Origin: a virus
Strand: one strand, 5' to 3'
Length of the DNA: 31,828 bases
Virus record (IMG/VR): IMGVR_UViG_3300037344_000003
Location: 1 to 31,828 of that record
Every line of letters starts with the position of its first letter. The stretch's first letter is position 1. The notes beneath the pieces were generated by a model. The model had not been told where the DNA came from. It searched no databases and worked only from the letters and a program-made list of their open reading frames with translations. This document shows positions 20,500 through 28,470 of the stretch, in pieces. A program made the translations under genes and the position numbers.

Positions 20500-21040
20500 T
20501 GCGACCCCAAAGTAATTCCTTGTCGGCGATGTCAGTCACGTTTGAAAAGAAATCATCATTCGGATGTCGCAGCGTATGGTTAGCTTGTGTATATCGACGG
20601 ACATTTGCTGCCTGCAATTTAACCAGTTTGCTTTCGATTGTAAGCTGTACCGTCACGCTGTCGCCGCTGTGCTGGATTGTCATAACGTCCATTAGGCCAG
20701 CGAACACCTCGACAAAATCAGCAACATCAACAACGCCAAACAGAACGCGCGCCGTGCGGCCTTGATACGGCTCCGACAGGGCAAGCGATATGATGGAAGC
20801 GTCAATGCCTGAAAGCGAAATGCTTGCGCCCTTGGCCCCCAAGTCGCCAATTTCCTCAATGCCAGAAATGTCCAACAGGTTGCCTGTGCCAAGGTAGGTT
20901 TCCCCGTCAATGGTGCGGTCGCCGTATCCGGTCCAAAGCCGCACAGATCCGCCGTCGAAGTTCATCTCGACAGCGTAGAACGGCGACACCTCCGGCAGGG
21001 CCAGCGCAGATACAATCGCAGCGGGAATTGTCCGGCTCAT
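20492..21040 (-). CDS. tail tip hub protein, DUF2163-like (182 aa)
   Basis: A 182-residue protein starting MSRTIPAAIVSALALPEVSP. The text FYAVEMNFDGGSVRLWTGYG and DGETYLGTGNLLDISGIEE is typical of the beta-rich DUF2163-like baseplate hub family (g13 position of Rhodobacter GTA, lambda L-like position). Start at 21040 is fixed by an ATGA overlap with the distal tail gene; a longer version would run back into that gene. It should link the distal tail ring to the J-like hub. Confidence 0.75.
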   Translation of the reverse strand: MSRTIPAAIVSALALPEVSPFYAVEMNFDGGSVRLWTGYGDRTIDGETYLGTGNLLDISGIEEIGDLGAKGASISLSGIDASIISLALSEPYQGRTARVLFGVVDVADFVEVFAGLMDVMTIQHSGDSVTVQLTIESKLVKLQAANVRRYTQANHTLRHPNDDFFSNVTDIADKELLWGRNA

Positions 21041-21660
21041 GATATAGCCTCGATTGCGCTGAATGAAATCCCGTAAAGACTGGCTTCGCTGACTGACCAG
21101 CTTGTTTCGTTGCCCGCCAAACGCCAACGCCCGACGGCGCTTGCAACGGTGACAACGGCATCGTCAACCGGCGCAGTGCGAACGCTGGGCCATAGCGTCA
21201 GCGTCACGTTGCCAGACCCGTCGCTGTCCGCGTCAGCTAGAACTTGGTGCAGCGTTGCCGTCGCGCCAGAGCCGAGCTGAATGTAATCGCCAGCTTTTAG
21301 CCATCCCGTTTGTGATACGGTTGCCCCGTCGATGTTCAAATCCTGTCCAGTTTGCGATGCGCCTTTGACAACGGGCGAACCGCCTGCCGATCCGATAGCC
21401 GTCGCGCCCATCTGGTCGCCCATCGTAAACGTGCCAAAATGTCCGCGCAGGCTTGTCAGCCACGCCACCCAGACAGCCGCCTCAGTGCGGCGCATCGGCG
21501 GCAGCATCATGTCGGCACCCCACATCTGACCAGCGCCCGCTTGCGCTTGGCCTGCAAATGTGAACGGGCTTTGCTCGTATGCAACCGCGTTGATTTGCCG
21601 GAACGATATGTTGCGGATTTGCGTGACCGTTGGTAGTGCCAGTGGATAAGAAATTGCCAT
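21037..21660 (-). CDS. distal tail / minor tail protein (207 aa)
   Basis: A 207-residue beta-rich protein directly behind the tape measure gene, starting MAISYPLALPTVTQIRNIS. Order in the cluster (tape measure, this gene, DUF2163-like, peptidase-like, J-like) puts it at the distal tail position (g12 of Rhodobacter GTA). FTFAGQAQAGAGQMWGADMM and SLRGHFGTFTMGDQ are compatible with a ring-forming, oligomeric beta domain. The functional call rests mostly on gene order. Confidence 0.65.
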   Translation of the reverse strand: MAISYPLALPTVTQIRNISFRQINAVAYEQSPFTFAGQAQAGAGQMWGADMMLPPMRRTEAAVWVAWLTSLRGHFGTFTMGDQMGATAIGSAGGSPVVKGASQTGQDLNIDGATVSQTGWLKAGDYIQLGSGATATLHQVLADADSDGSGNVTLTLWPSVRTAPVDDAVVTVASAVGRWRLAGNETSWSVSEASLYGISFSAIEAIS

Positions 21661-21662
21661 TG

Positions 21663-23597
21663 TTATCGTCCATTCACGCTACGGCGCTGCGCGTCATAAA
21701 CAGCGGCCTTTGATGCTTCGACTAGCTTTGGCAACATCCCGTTGATTTCGGCACGGTTGACGCCGTTGCCAAAGGTGTTGTTTTGTATGACGGTGACGCC
21801 AGAGCCGCCCCCTGCAACCGCCGCTTGCGCTTGGCCGACCGATAGGATGCGACCGTTCTGCGCGGGGATAAACGGCTCCGGCCCGTTCTCGCCGACCATA
21901 TAGCCGCGCCCGCTTGCAACTGATCCGCCAGATGCGCGGCCAGAGACGGGCGCACCCGCAAGCCCATCAAAGAACCCAGTTTGCCCCGTCGCCAGACTGA
22001 TTGTGTCTGTAATAAAGCCCGTGATCTGCTTGACCACTAGAACGCGGTAAAGTTCTTTTATGATTTCAGATGCCATTGATTTGAACGCCTCTGAAGCGGT
22101 TGACGCGCCATCATCCATCGACATAAACGCGCTTTCTATGCTGCCCTCGACTGTCTGCATGATGCCGTTGAATGACTCTGCGTCAAAGCCAAGCCGCGAC
22201 AACATCGGGGAAAGTTCTGCCACAACATCAACCACGCTTTTGATTGAAGCGGCAGCGCCCGCGCCCGCTGCCGCAACAGCTTTGACAGGGTTTAATATGC
22301 TGCTGGCCGCAATGGCAGCGGCCTCATATTCTTCGCCGAGCGCCTGTGCTTCAAGCAACACCCTAGTGCTGGCCGCGTCGAATGTAGCGCCTGCGTTCCC
22401 GATCATTGCGCTGTCGATGATTGATTGCTTTTCTCTTGAAATGCGTTCGCGCTCTGCGGCCTCTGCGCTTATACCTCTAAGCCTCGCAAGCTCCGTCGCT
22501 GCTTCAACCCGCGCGTTAGCCGATGTGATCCCATCGGCGGCCCTGTCTATTTGGAGAAGCGCAGCGGCAGCCTCCGCAGCTTCGTTGGCTGCGGCCTTTG
22601 ATTTGTTAAGGCTGAAATTGACTAGAGACAATTCGCCCCGCAGGTTTTCGATTTCCCTTGTGTCCATTACGAAAGCCAACTTGTCCATGAAGCCGAGGTC
22701 ATCAAAGCTGCCACCGTCAAGCAGGTTTGTTCTTGCAAGGTCAAGTGCCTCAAGGCTGGCGGTTAAACTATCGGCCTCGGCTTGAGTGCCGATGCTGAAA
22801 AACTCGCGCGCGGCGCTGCTCAATTGCGCAATGCTTGTCGCCGCATTAACCAACAAAGGCGCAATGTTGATTAGCGCGCTGGAAAGGTTTGCACTAATCA
22901 CACGCGACATAAGATCAAGTTGCGTTTGCGCTTCTTCCGCGTTGCGGATCAAGTCTTCGTCAATAACGATTCCAAGCTCGCGGGCCTCTTGACGCATCTT
23001 ATCCATGCCCGCAGCGCCCTCGCGCAACAGGTTTAACATCGGAGCGCCACTGCGACCGAATAGCTGCGTGGCCAGTGCGGTCTTTTGCATTGGGTCAGGA
23101 ACTTTGTTTATCTCGTCAGCAATTTTTGCAAGCGCCCCATCTAAACCAAGGCTCATTAAATCGTTTGCAGAAAGGCCAAGCTCGTCAAGCGCATACTGAG
23201 CCGTCCCGATACCCATCGACGCCTCTGCCAGACCCTTGCCTAGCTTTTCGATGCTGTTGTCTAGGGCGCTTTGTTCAACGCCAGCGCTCTCCGCCACCGC
23301 ACGCAGTTCTTGCAAAGCGTCTGTCGTGATGCCGATGCGATCCGCCGTTTTGCCGATGTCGTCCAACTTGCTGACAACATTTTTGACTGCCGACACCATA
23401 GCCGCCGCGCCCAGCGCAGGTAAAAACGCCGCCGCCGCGCCGCCCAGCTTTTGGAAATGTGCTGTCGTGCCTTTTAGCCGAGCGTTTGATTTCTTGGAGA
23501 AGTTAGCGACACGCCGTTCGTTGCTTTTCATCTGTCGGGCAAAGTCTTTGTCTTTGGCTTTAAGAATGACATTCAGGGTTTCTGCGCTAATTGCCAT
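21663..23597 (-). CDS. tape measure protein (644 aa)
   Basis: The tape measure sets tail length and leaves the tail before DNA. It is largely alpha-helical and Ala rich, with a hydrophobic segment near residues 52-70 (GGAAAAFLPALGAAAMVSAV), a TMP-core-like part (GITTDALQELRAVAESAGVE, TQLFGRSGAPMLNLLREGA) and a C-terminal signature (GRGYMVGENGPEPFIPAQNG) common in tape measures. At about 0.15 nm per residue it predicts a tail near 95 nm. The ATG at 23597 is used instead of the TTG one codon earlier. It starts inside the end of the tail chaperone frame. Confidence 0.9.
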   Translation of the reverse strand: MAISAETLNVILKAKDKDFARQMKSNERRVANFSKKSNARLKGTTAHFQKLGGAAAAFLPALGAAAMVSAVKNVVSKLDDIGKTADRIGITTDALQELRAVAESAGVEQSALDNSIEKLGKGLAEASMGIGTAQYALDELGLSANDLMSLGLDGALAKIADEINKVPDPMQKTALATQLFGRSGAPMLNLLREGAAGMDKMRQEARELGIVIDEDLIRNAEEAQTQLDLMSRVISANLSSALINIAPLLVNAATSIAQLSSAAREFFSIGTQAEADSLTASLEALDLARTNLLDGGSFDDLGFMDKLAFVMDTREIENLRGELSLVNFSLNKSKAAANEAAEAAAALLQIDRAADGITSANARVEAATELARLRGISAEAAERERISREKQSIIDSAMIGNAGATFDAASTRVLLEAQALGEEYEAAAIAASSILNPVKAVAAAGAGAAASIKSVVDVVAELSPMLSRLGFDAESFNGIMQTVEGSIESAFMSMDDGASTASEAFKSMASEIIKELYRVLVVKQITGFITDTISLATGQTGFFDGLAGAPVSGRASGGSVASGRGYMVGENGPEPFIPAQNGRILSVGQAQAAVAGGGSGVTVIQNNTFGNGVNRAEINGMLPKLVEASKAAVYDAQRRSVNGR

Positions 23598-24167
23598 CAA
23601 CTTTCTCCACGAGTTTGCGGTATTGCTCCGCGTTCATTGCTTCGGCTTCACCGTCGGCTGGCGCGTGGGCGTCCTGCCACCCCTTGAACACCAGCCAAGT
23701 GTCTTTGGTCAACATATCACGGATTTGCTCAGGATGTAAGCCGAACATAATTCCGTTGGCGATCATGCCGCGCACGTTTAATCTGTCAGGTTTTGGCCCG
23801 CTTGCTTTTTTTTTACATCGGCATGATCGTCCGCCTCGTCCGCCGCGTCGGGCATGAACGCCACGCCGAGAACCGCCTGCGCGATTTGGAACAAGCGCAT
23901 CATGTCGGCGGGTGTGCAAGTCGACAGGATCCGATCCGCGTCATAGTCCTTCAGACCGCCGCCGACCAGCCCAAGAGCAACGATGTCGCGAACCTCCGTT
24001 GACGTCGGCTTTGTGCCGCGACCGAAGAACCCGTCCCACAAATCAAAGATGCCACGGTGCTTGTCCTCGAACCGCTCAATCTCACGATTGCGCAAAACAA
24101 AAACGTAAGTGGCGTCCCCGATTGACTCGGAGACGCCGCCGCGCGGTGCTTCAGCCGCAATGCTCAT
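23587..24167 (-). CDS. tail assembly chaperone fusion (TAC1-TAC2) by -1 frameshift
   Basis: The extended product of the tail chaperone gene. Ribosomes slipping back one base in the A-run at 23805-23814 pass from ...DVKKK into ASGPKPDRLNVRG and continue to MIANGIMFGLHPEQIRDML and the stop at 23587, giving about 193 residues. This is the gpG/gpGT plan of lambda. The second frame has no good start of its own. It is placed, as usual, between the major tail gene and the tape measure gene, whose start it overlaps by 11 bases. Confidence 0.8.
23778..24167 (-). CDS. tail assembly chaperone 1 (129 aa, unshifted)
   Basis: The main product of the chaperone gene: MSIAAEAPRGGVSESIGDAT followed by FVLRNREIERFEDKHRGIFD and GLVGGGLKDYDADRILSTC, similar in text to the gene transfer agent TAC family. 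The acidic end (DAADEADDHADVKKK) leads into the slip site. It would bind the tape measure during tail assembly. The start shares one base with the stop of the major tail gene (TAATG). Confidence 0.85.
   Translation of the reverse strand: MSIAAEAPRGGVSESIGDATYVFVLRNREIERFEDKHRGIFDLWDGFFGRGTKPTSTEVRDIVALGLVGGGLKDYDADRILSTCTPADMMRLFQIAQAVLGVAFMPDAADEADDHADVKKKQAGQNLTD
23805..23814 (-). promoter_or_regulatory. slippery site A9G for -1 frameshifting
   Basis: On the minus strand nine A followed by G. In the TAC1 frame it reads GTA AAA AAA AAG, giving the efficient heptamer A-AAA-AAG just before the frame change. A one-base backward slip opens the TAC2 frame. Confidence 0.8.
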
Positions 24168-24592
24168 TAGGCAGCCGTGAACGTAACAGTGCCAGTGCTT
24201 TCAAGAGACAGCGAATAAGTCACGCCGCCTTCTGTCTCGCCGCCAAATTCAAGCGACGTGATGCGGAAAGCGCCCGCATATGTGCCGAAGTCTGGCACAA
24301 GTATTTGAAAGTTCGCTTGATTGTCGTTCGCCATCGCGACCGTGTTCATGCGCGCCTCAGTGGTGCTATCTTCAAAAAAGCCGCTGCCAGAGATAGAAAC
24401 GTTTTTCAGACCTGAAAGCGTGGCTGTGAACAGCGCGCCCTCTGGTGTCGTGCAATCCGGCGTGGTCACGTCGATTGATGAATTGTTGATCGTCAGCGAC
24501 TTGCTGTTTAAGCCGCAAAGGTTTGCGAATGCTTCGCCCGCTTCGCCGTCACCGATTTTGACCAGCAAAGCACGTCCAAGTTGTTTAGCCAT
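24167..24592 (-). CDS. major tail tube protein (141 aa)
   Basis: A 141-residue beta-rich protein of the TP901-1/GTA major tail type: MAKQLGRALLVKIGDG, FANLCGLNSKSLTINNSSID, a central SGLKNVSISGSGFF and an end of alternating strands (GGVTYSLSLESTGTVTFTAA). It polymerises around the tape measure to build the tail tube. The start at 24592 has a GGAGG site; four extra residues upstream would include that site. It is followed by the chaperone gene with a one-base overlap. Confidence 0.88.
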   Translation of the reverse strand: MAKQLGRALLVKIGDGEAGEAFANLCGLNSKSLTINNSSIDVTTPDCTTPEGALFTATLSGLKNVSISGSGFFEDSTTEARMNTVAMANDNQANFQILVPDFGTYAGAFRITSLEFGGETEGGVTYSLSLESTGTVTFTAA

Positions 24593-24630
24593 GATGGCCT
24601 CCATTTGTTCTGCGCTTGCCGAAGGCGCGT

Positions 24631-25050
24631 TTAGGCATCAGCTTCAATCGTAGCTTGCAGCAATATCACTGCTGTAAACCCACGACCTTCTGCATCTCTT
24701 GTAACCGAAAACGTCTGGTAAATCAATTCGACCAGAGTAAACCCTGCGACCGTGACCGACAACTCTTGCCGATGCAATGCGTCTTTGACCGCCTCGACCA
24801 TCTGCGCCGCCTCGACGCGGCCCGATGCCGAACGAGAGTGGCCCTCGATGCTTATCGTGACCTCTGCACCTTCGATTGTGTCTGTGTCGAAAGCGTTTGG
24901 CGTAATGTCGTTAAAACGCAAATACGGGAAAACCACATCCTGCGGCGGTTCATCATATATGCGCGTTGAAACAATGCCAGTCACGCCGCTGTTCGCGGCT
25001 AGTGCTGCACGGATGCCGACCTGCGTGGCAAGTAAAAAACCGTCAGCCAT
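24631..25050 (-). CDS. tail terminator, DUF3168-like (139 aa)
   Basis: A 139-residue protein of the DUF3168 tail completion family: LLATQVGIRAALAANSGVTG at the start, YDEPPQDVVFPYLRFND, and the DUF3168-like VSIEGH/SRSASGRVEAAQM and end part. It caps the tail tube at the head-proximal end. It starts eight bases inside the gp10-like gene. A degenerate UUCG-type hairpin (GCGCCTTCGGCAAGCGC on the minus strand) lies in the gap after its stop. Confidence 0.82.
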   Translation of the reverse strand: MADGFLLATQVGIRAALAANSGVTGIVSTRIYDEPPQDVVFPYLRFNDITPNAFDTDTIEGAEVTISIEGHSRSASGRVEAAQMVEAVKDALHRQELSVTVAGFTLVELIYQTFSVTRDAEGRGFTAVILLQATIEADA

Positions 25051-25435
25051 TTGTCGCTTCCTTTATGCCGCGCCTGATTGCCGCCTTCATGCTGTTTGCA
25101 AACTTTTTGCCCTGCAACTTCTGCGCAAGCCGGATGTACGGCTGGGCTTCAGTCGTGCCACGATTGCCATTCTTTCGGCCAAATTCCACCGCGTTGGCTT
25201 TCCGCTGATCTGGGCCGTTGGGTTGCGCTGCCTCGACTGAACCAGACATTCCGCCGTCTGCGTACTGTGTGAAAATCCAGCCTTTAAGCTCGCCGCTTAA
25301 AACCGGAACTAAACCGCGCGCAGCCCGTGCGGTCTGCTCGGTGTTACGCGTGATAGACTTGCGCAAATTTTTGCGAACCGTGTCCGGTATCTTGTCGAAT
25401 TGCTTTGACAGCTTGAGAGCGCCCGTGACCTTCAT
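25043..25435 (-). CDS. HK97 gp10-like head-tail/neck protein (130 aa)
   Basis: A 130-residue basic protein matching the HK97-gp10-like family: LSKQFDKIPDTVRKNLRKSI, LVPVLSGELKGWIF, a charged middle with EFGRKNG and the end YIRLAQKLQGKKFANSMKAA. It is found between the head closure and tail terminator genes in nearly all HK97-like phages and helps to join head and tail. Overlaps at both ends (ATGA upstream, eight bases downstream) show tight coupling. Confidence 0.85.
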   Translation of the reverse strand: MKVTGALKLSKQFDKIPDTVRKNLRKSITRNTEQTARAARGLVPVLSGELKGWIFTQYADGGMSGSVEAAQPNGPDQRKANAVEFGRKNGNRGTTEAQPYIRLAQKLQGKKFANSMKAAIRRGIKEATNG

Positions 25436-25770
25436 GTCGCCACCCCGCGTTCAAGTCTAAACTCGACCAGCGTGTCTTTCGCGTCAATCTGGATGGCGTC
25501 TTTTATCGCCCAAGTGAACCCGCGCAAAACAACCCTGTCAGCCGATGTGACCGCGCTTGTGGTGCTGTCGGCGCGGCATCGCATAGTCGCCACTCCAACG
25601 TCGGCCAGAGCGCCGCCTTGGATGGCTTCTTTGCCAGTGCGTTCTTTCATGTCAGCCCATCGCGTAGCCACGTCAGCCCAACCGGAATATACGTTGCCAT
25701 ATGCGTCAACGGTGCCTTCGCTCAAACGCTGAAACACCGCCCGCTCACGGAACTTGCCAGCGTTAGCCAT
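25432..25770 (-). CDS. head closure / stopper protein (112 aa)
   Basis: A 112-residue protein of the phage head-tail joining family (stopper). Typical text: FRERAVFQRLSEGTVDAYGN, VYSGWADVATRWADMKERTG, then a beta-barrel part ending DAKDTLVEFRLER. It seals the connector after DNA packaging and makes the surface for tail joining. ATG at 25770 is chosen because it overlaps the connector stop by eight bases; three residues further upstream are less likely. Confidence 0.82.
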   Translation of the reverse strand: MANAGKFRERAVFQRLSEGTVDAYGNVYSGWADVATRWADMKERTGKEAIQGGALADVGVATMRCRADSTTSAVTSADRVVLRGFTWAIKDAIQIDAKDTLVEFRLERGVAT

Positions 25771-26362
25771 ACCACGCACCGCGCTCGATGCCGATCAACT
25801 GGTCAAAGCCGAATGGCAGCGTCTTAGAGATTGAGCCGATCAGTTCGCTTTCGCGGTTTTCGTACCAGTTTGCGACCAGCAGCATAAGCGCGTGACGTAC
25901 AGTCTGCGGCAAATCAGAAGGCGCATCGCCGTACCCGACGACAAACTCAACGCGGATGGCGTCATCACGCTGCTGCGTGACGGGCCAAGACTTGCCGCTT
26001 TTGGGTCTGATTGTTTTCTTCAGCGATGTGCCAAACACATCAAAATCAGCAAGCGCTGCGGATTGCAGATTGCCGCCAATATCATAATACGAAATTGCAG
26101 AAACAGATTGAACAGGCCCGACCATGATTTCAACCACGTTGGGATTTGGCGAAAGCCATTGCGCCCATGTTTGCGTAATCATCGCTTTACCCAGCGCACC
26201 GTTTGCATCAACGAAGGCCGTGGCGACGTCGATAAATCGCTGAACGATTGCGTCGTCGTCGCTATGCTCAACGCGCATTTGTGCCTTTGCCTCGGCCAAT
26301 GTAATGGGCGAGACGGCAGGCCCAGTAACCAGTTCAAGTGCGTATTGCGCGGAAAGCGTCAT
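25763..26362 (-). CDS. head-tail connector, gp6/phiE125 gp8-like (199 aa)
   Basis: A 199-residue adaptor of the HK97 gp6 / phiE125 gp8 kind: SPITLAEAKAQMRVEHSDDD at the start, a middle beta part (VQSVSAISYYDIGGNL), RVEFVVGYGDAPSDLPQTVR and an end helix (HALMLLVANWYENRE). It forms the ring below the portal. Its start shares one base with the stop of the 63-aa gene, and the stopper gene starts inside its 3' end. Confidence 0.85.
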   Translation of the reverse strand: MTLSAQYALELVTGPAVSPITLAEAKAQMRVEHSDDDAIVQRFIDVATAFVDANGALGKAMITQTWAQWLSPNPNVVEIMVGPVQSVSAISYYDIGGNLQSAALADFDVFGTSLKKTIRPKSGKSWPVTQQRDDAIRVEFVVGYGDAPSDLPQTVRHALMLLVANWYENRESELIGSISKTLPFGFDQLIGIERGAWYG

Positions 26363-26553
26363 CAGTAATCCTTAACAGCTTTTCGTGTCTGTGCTTTTTT
26401 GGTGGCGCGTTCTATCTTTTGCGCGCCGACAGGTTCAGCGATGCCAGCGGCGATAAACCGCACAGCCTCAGCATCGTTGCAGTCGATGGTGTCGCCCTCG
26501 TTGTGCGAAAAGTCGATGCCAGCCATTGATGTGAGTAAACGAACTTGAGCCAT
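26362..26553 (-). CDS. small head-region protein (63 aa)
   Basis: A 63-residue protein between capsid and connector genes, a place where HK97-like phages often encode a small conserved protein of unclear role. It starts MAQVRLLTSMAGIDFSHNEG and ends with a basic tail (KIERATKKAQTRKAVKDY). The middle (FIAAGIAEPV) resembles the tail of head-to-tail joining or capsid-decorating small proteins. GGAGG site present. Confidence 0.72.
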   Translation of the reverse strand: MAQVRLLTSMAGIDFSHNEGDTIDCNDAEAVRFIAAGIAEPVGAQKIERATKKAQTRKAVKDY

Positions 26554-26573
26554 GTTAGCCTCCATTGAAAGGT

Positions 26574-26595
26574 GGGTGGGGCCGAAGCCCCACCC
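26574..26595 (-). terminator. strong C(UUCG)G hairpin after major capsid gene
   Basis: On the minus strand GGGTGGGGC-UUCG-GCCCCACCC is a perfect nine-pair stem with the UUCG loop, eight bases after the capsid stop. No U-tract follows, so it may protect the abundant capsid mRNA end or reduce read-through. Confidence 0.7.
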
Positions 26596-26602
26596 GTTTA
26601 GC

Positions 26603-27850
26603 TTATGCGCAAGCGAGGTGCTTGATCGCGGCAGTGTTGGTCAACGCGCCGTCGAAGCGCATGTAACCGAGGATGCCGTAGTCAGGCGCAAAGCGTTCTT
26701 TGGCAACGAACAGTGTCGGTGCGCCAGCTTTGCGGACGTAGAACTTAGACATGTCACCGAACAGTGCAACCTTGTTACCAGTTGCAAGGCTTGGCATCGC
26801 TTGGTTGACCACAACATTGTAGCCCAGCAAGTTCTGCGGGATACCAGCTTGGTAGTTACCCATCGCCCAGAGGTAGTTTCCGTTGCCATCTTTGAGCTTG
26901 CGAACCGCAGCAAGTGTGCTGTCGTTCATCATGATGGCTGTGGATGCTGCCGCGCGATATGCTGGATCAACAGAATGGATCAGGTCGATCAATTCGTCAG
27001 CAGTGATTGCCGCCGTTGCCGCTGCGGTTTTGCCGACTGCGGAGTTTGTGACAATGCCTTCGACGTCGGACGAGCCGGAACCAGTTGTCAGCTTGCTGTT
27101 AGCGATGCGACCAAGGCGCTCACCAAGCAACTCACCGAGCAGGCTTTCAACATTCAAGATGCTGTCGTTTGCCAGTTCGTATGACCAGCGAACCCACTCA
27201 GTGTCGAACGCAAACGCGCCCAAAGACTTTTGACCGAACGTTGCGTCCTTGCCACCGTCATCAGTTGGCTGGGTGCCTTCTGTATGAGCGACAGCAGTGA
27301 CGGCAGTGTCGTCAATTGTCGGGATGTTGAACGTGTTGCCGCCAGTTGTGTTGATTGCAGTAAACAAGCTGCCATCATACATTGGGCCGGACGCGATCAT
27401 GGCCTTGTCGATAAAGTTTGCAAGTTCAACCGGAACGGTAAACCCACCAGCGGTTGTGGTGCCAGCAGTCTGCGCGCGCAGTTCGTGAGCCTTCAGAACC
27501 TGACGCGCTTCTGCGTCTAGGCCATCAATGCCACCGTTTGCAATCATTCCGAAGAACGCCTGACGATAATCCATTGTCTGACCAGCATCAACAGCAGACG
27601 CGGTGCGCGGCTCAACAGCGGGGCGGTTGGACACGTCAACAGACTGCGAGGAACGCAGAGCCGCTTCGGCTTTTTCCATGCGCTCGGCGCGCTGGCCCAG
27701 CTTGTCGTGGTCGACCATCATCGCGTCAAATTCGACCTCGATTTCGGACGCGCGGGCTTCAGGTGTTTTGTCGGAAACTTCATCCAACTTTGAGCGGGCC
27801 TGCGTGGCGAGTTTCGCCATTTGCTCCCGAAGGTCTTTAAGATCAGCCAT
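26603..27850 (-). CDS. major capsid protein, HK97 fold (415 aa)
   Basis: Major head protein. Residues 1-105 form a coiled-coil delta domain (LRSSQSVDV near 65) which acts as built-in scaffold and is removed by the protease; this fits the lack of a separate scaffold gene. The HK97 core starts near TTTAGGFTVPVELANFIDKA and holds TEGTQPTDDGG, FAFDTEWVRWSYEL and LLGELLGERLGRIANSKLTT, then LWAMGNYQAGIPQNLLGYNV and VAKERFAPDYGILGYMRFDG at the end. The start has GGAGG. A strong hairpin follows the stop. Confidence 0.95.
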   Translation of the reverse strand: MADLKDLREQMAKLATQARSKLDEVSDKTPEARASEIEVEFDAMMVDHDKLGQRAERMEKAEAALRSSQSVDVSNRPAVEPRTASAVDAGQTMDYRQAFFGMIANGGIDGLDAEARQVLKAHELRAQTAGTTTAGGFTVPVELANFIDKAMIASGPMYDGSLFTAINTTGGNTFNIPTIDDTAVTAVAHTEGTQPTDDGGKDATFGQKSLGAFAFDTEWVRWSYELANDSILNVESLLGELLGERLGRIANSKLTTGSGSSDVEGIVTNSAVGKTAAATAAITADELIDLIHSVDPAYRAAASTAIMMNDSTLAAVRKLKDGNGNYLWAMGNYQAGIPQNLLGYNVVVNQAMPSLATGNKVALFGDMSKFYVRKAGAPTLFVAKERFAPDYGILGYMRFDGALTNTAAIKHLACA

Positions 27851-27918
27851 TTTGGCCTCCTTTTAATTGCCTTGCCCAAGGGCTGGGGTTTGGGCTTACA
27901 ACGGGAACCGCCGTATCT

Positions 27919-28470
27919 TTACAGCCGAGACTTCATCCGAAGCCGTCTGGCTGATTGTGACTGTACCGCGCGATGCGCTTCAAGCGAACGCAAACCGATG
28001 TCTGTGCCAGAATATGCTGGCGTCGTGACAATCGAAACGTCAAACAACTGCGCCTCTTGGATCATGCGCTTCGGCGTTGCCGAAGTCTCATCCCAAGATT
28101 GCCGCGTCGGGATGAACGCGAACGACATCTTGTCCAGATCGCCGCGTTTCATCTTTGGAACAATGCTGCGCACGTCGGGATCGGTCATGTCAAGCGATGC
28201 CTCCATGAACAAACCTTTTTCGTCCTCGCGCAGTGTCAGCGTACCGGATCGCGTCCGCGCAAGTGGCAAGCCTTCATGGTTGATTAGAAAAACAACGTCG
28301 TCGCGGCCAACGGCATCAGCAAAAGCGCCGCGCTCGATCACTTCGGTAAACATTCCGCCGATGTTGGTTTCTTCGCCAAAAACGGCAGCATATCCAGACA
28401 CGCTCACTTCGCCGCTGTCTTCTTCGCGAATTTCAACAGGAACGCCGCTGCGGATTTCTTTGTCAACCAT
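27919..28470 (-). CDS. prohead protease, HK97 family (183 aa)
   Basis: Serine protease that matures the prohead by trimming the capsid delta domain. GYAAVFGEETNIGGMFTEVI, then FLINHEGLPLARTRSGTLTL with catalytic H65, and KMSFAFIP with S116, are all typical of the U35/S78 family. Length is normal. The start at 28470 has a GGAGG site that itself lies inside the portal gene, whose stop falls eight bases past the protease ATG. The 68-nt gap behind the gene holds only weak hairpins and the capsid ribosome binding site. Confidence 0.92.
   Translation of the reverse strand: MVDKEIRSGVPVEIREEDSGEVSVSGYAAVFGEETNIGGMFTEVIERGAFADAVGRDDVVFLINHEGLPLARTRSGTLTLREDEKGLFMEASLDMTDPDVRSIVPKMKRGDLDKMSFAFIPTRQSWDETSATPKRMIQEAQLFDVSIVTTPAYSGTDIGLRSLEAHRAVQSQSARRLRMKSRL

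Noticed and set aside
22060-22785. Long plus-strand frame (241 codons) opposite the tape measure gene
   Set aside because: Ser/Ala-rich mirror of the helical tape measure; no ribosome binding site or motif.
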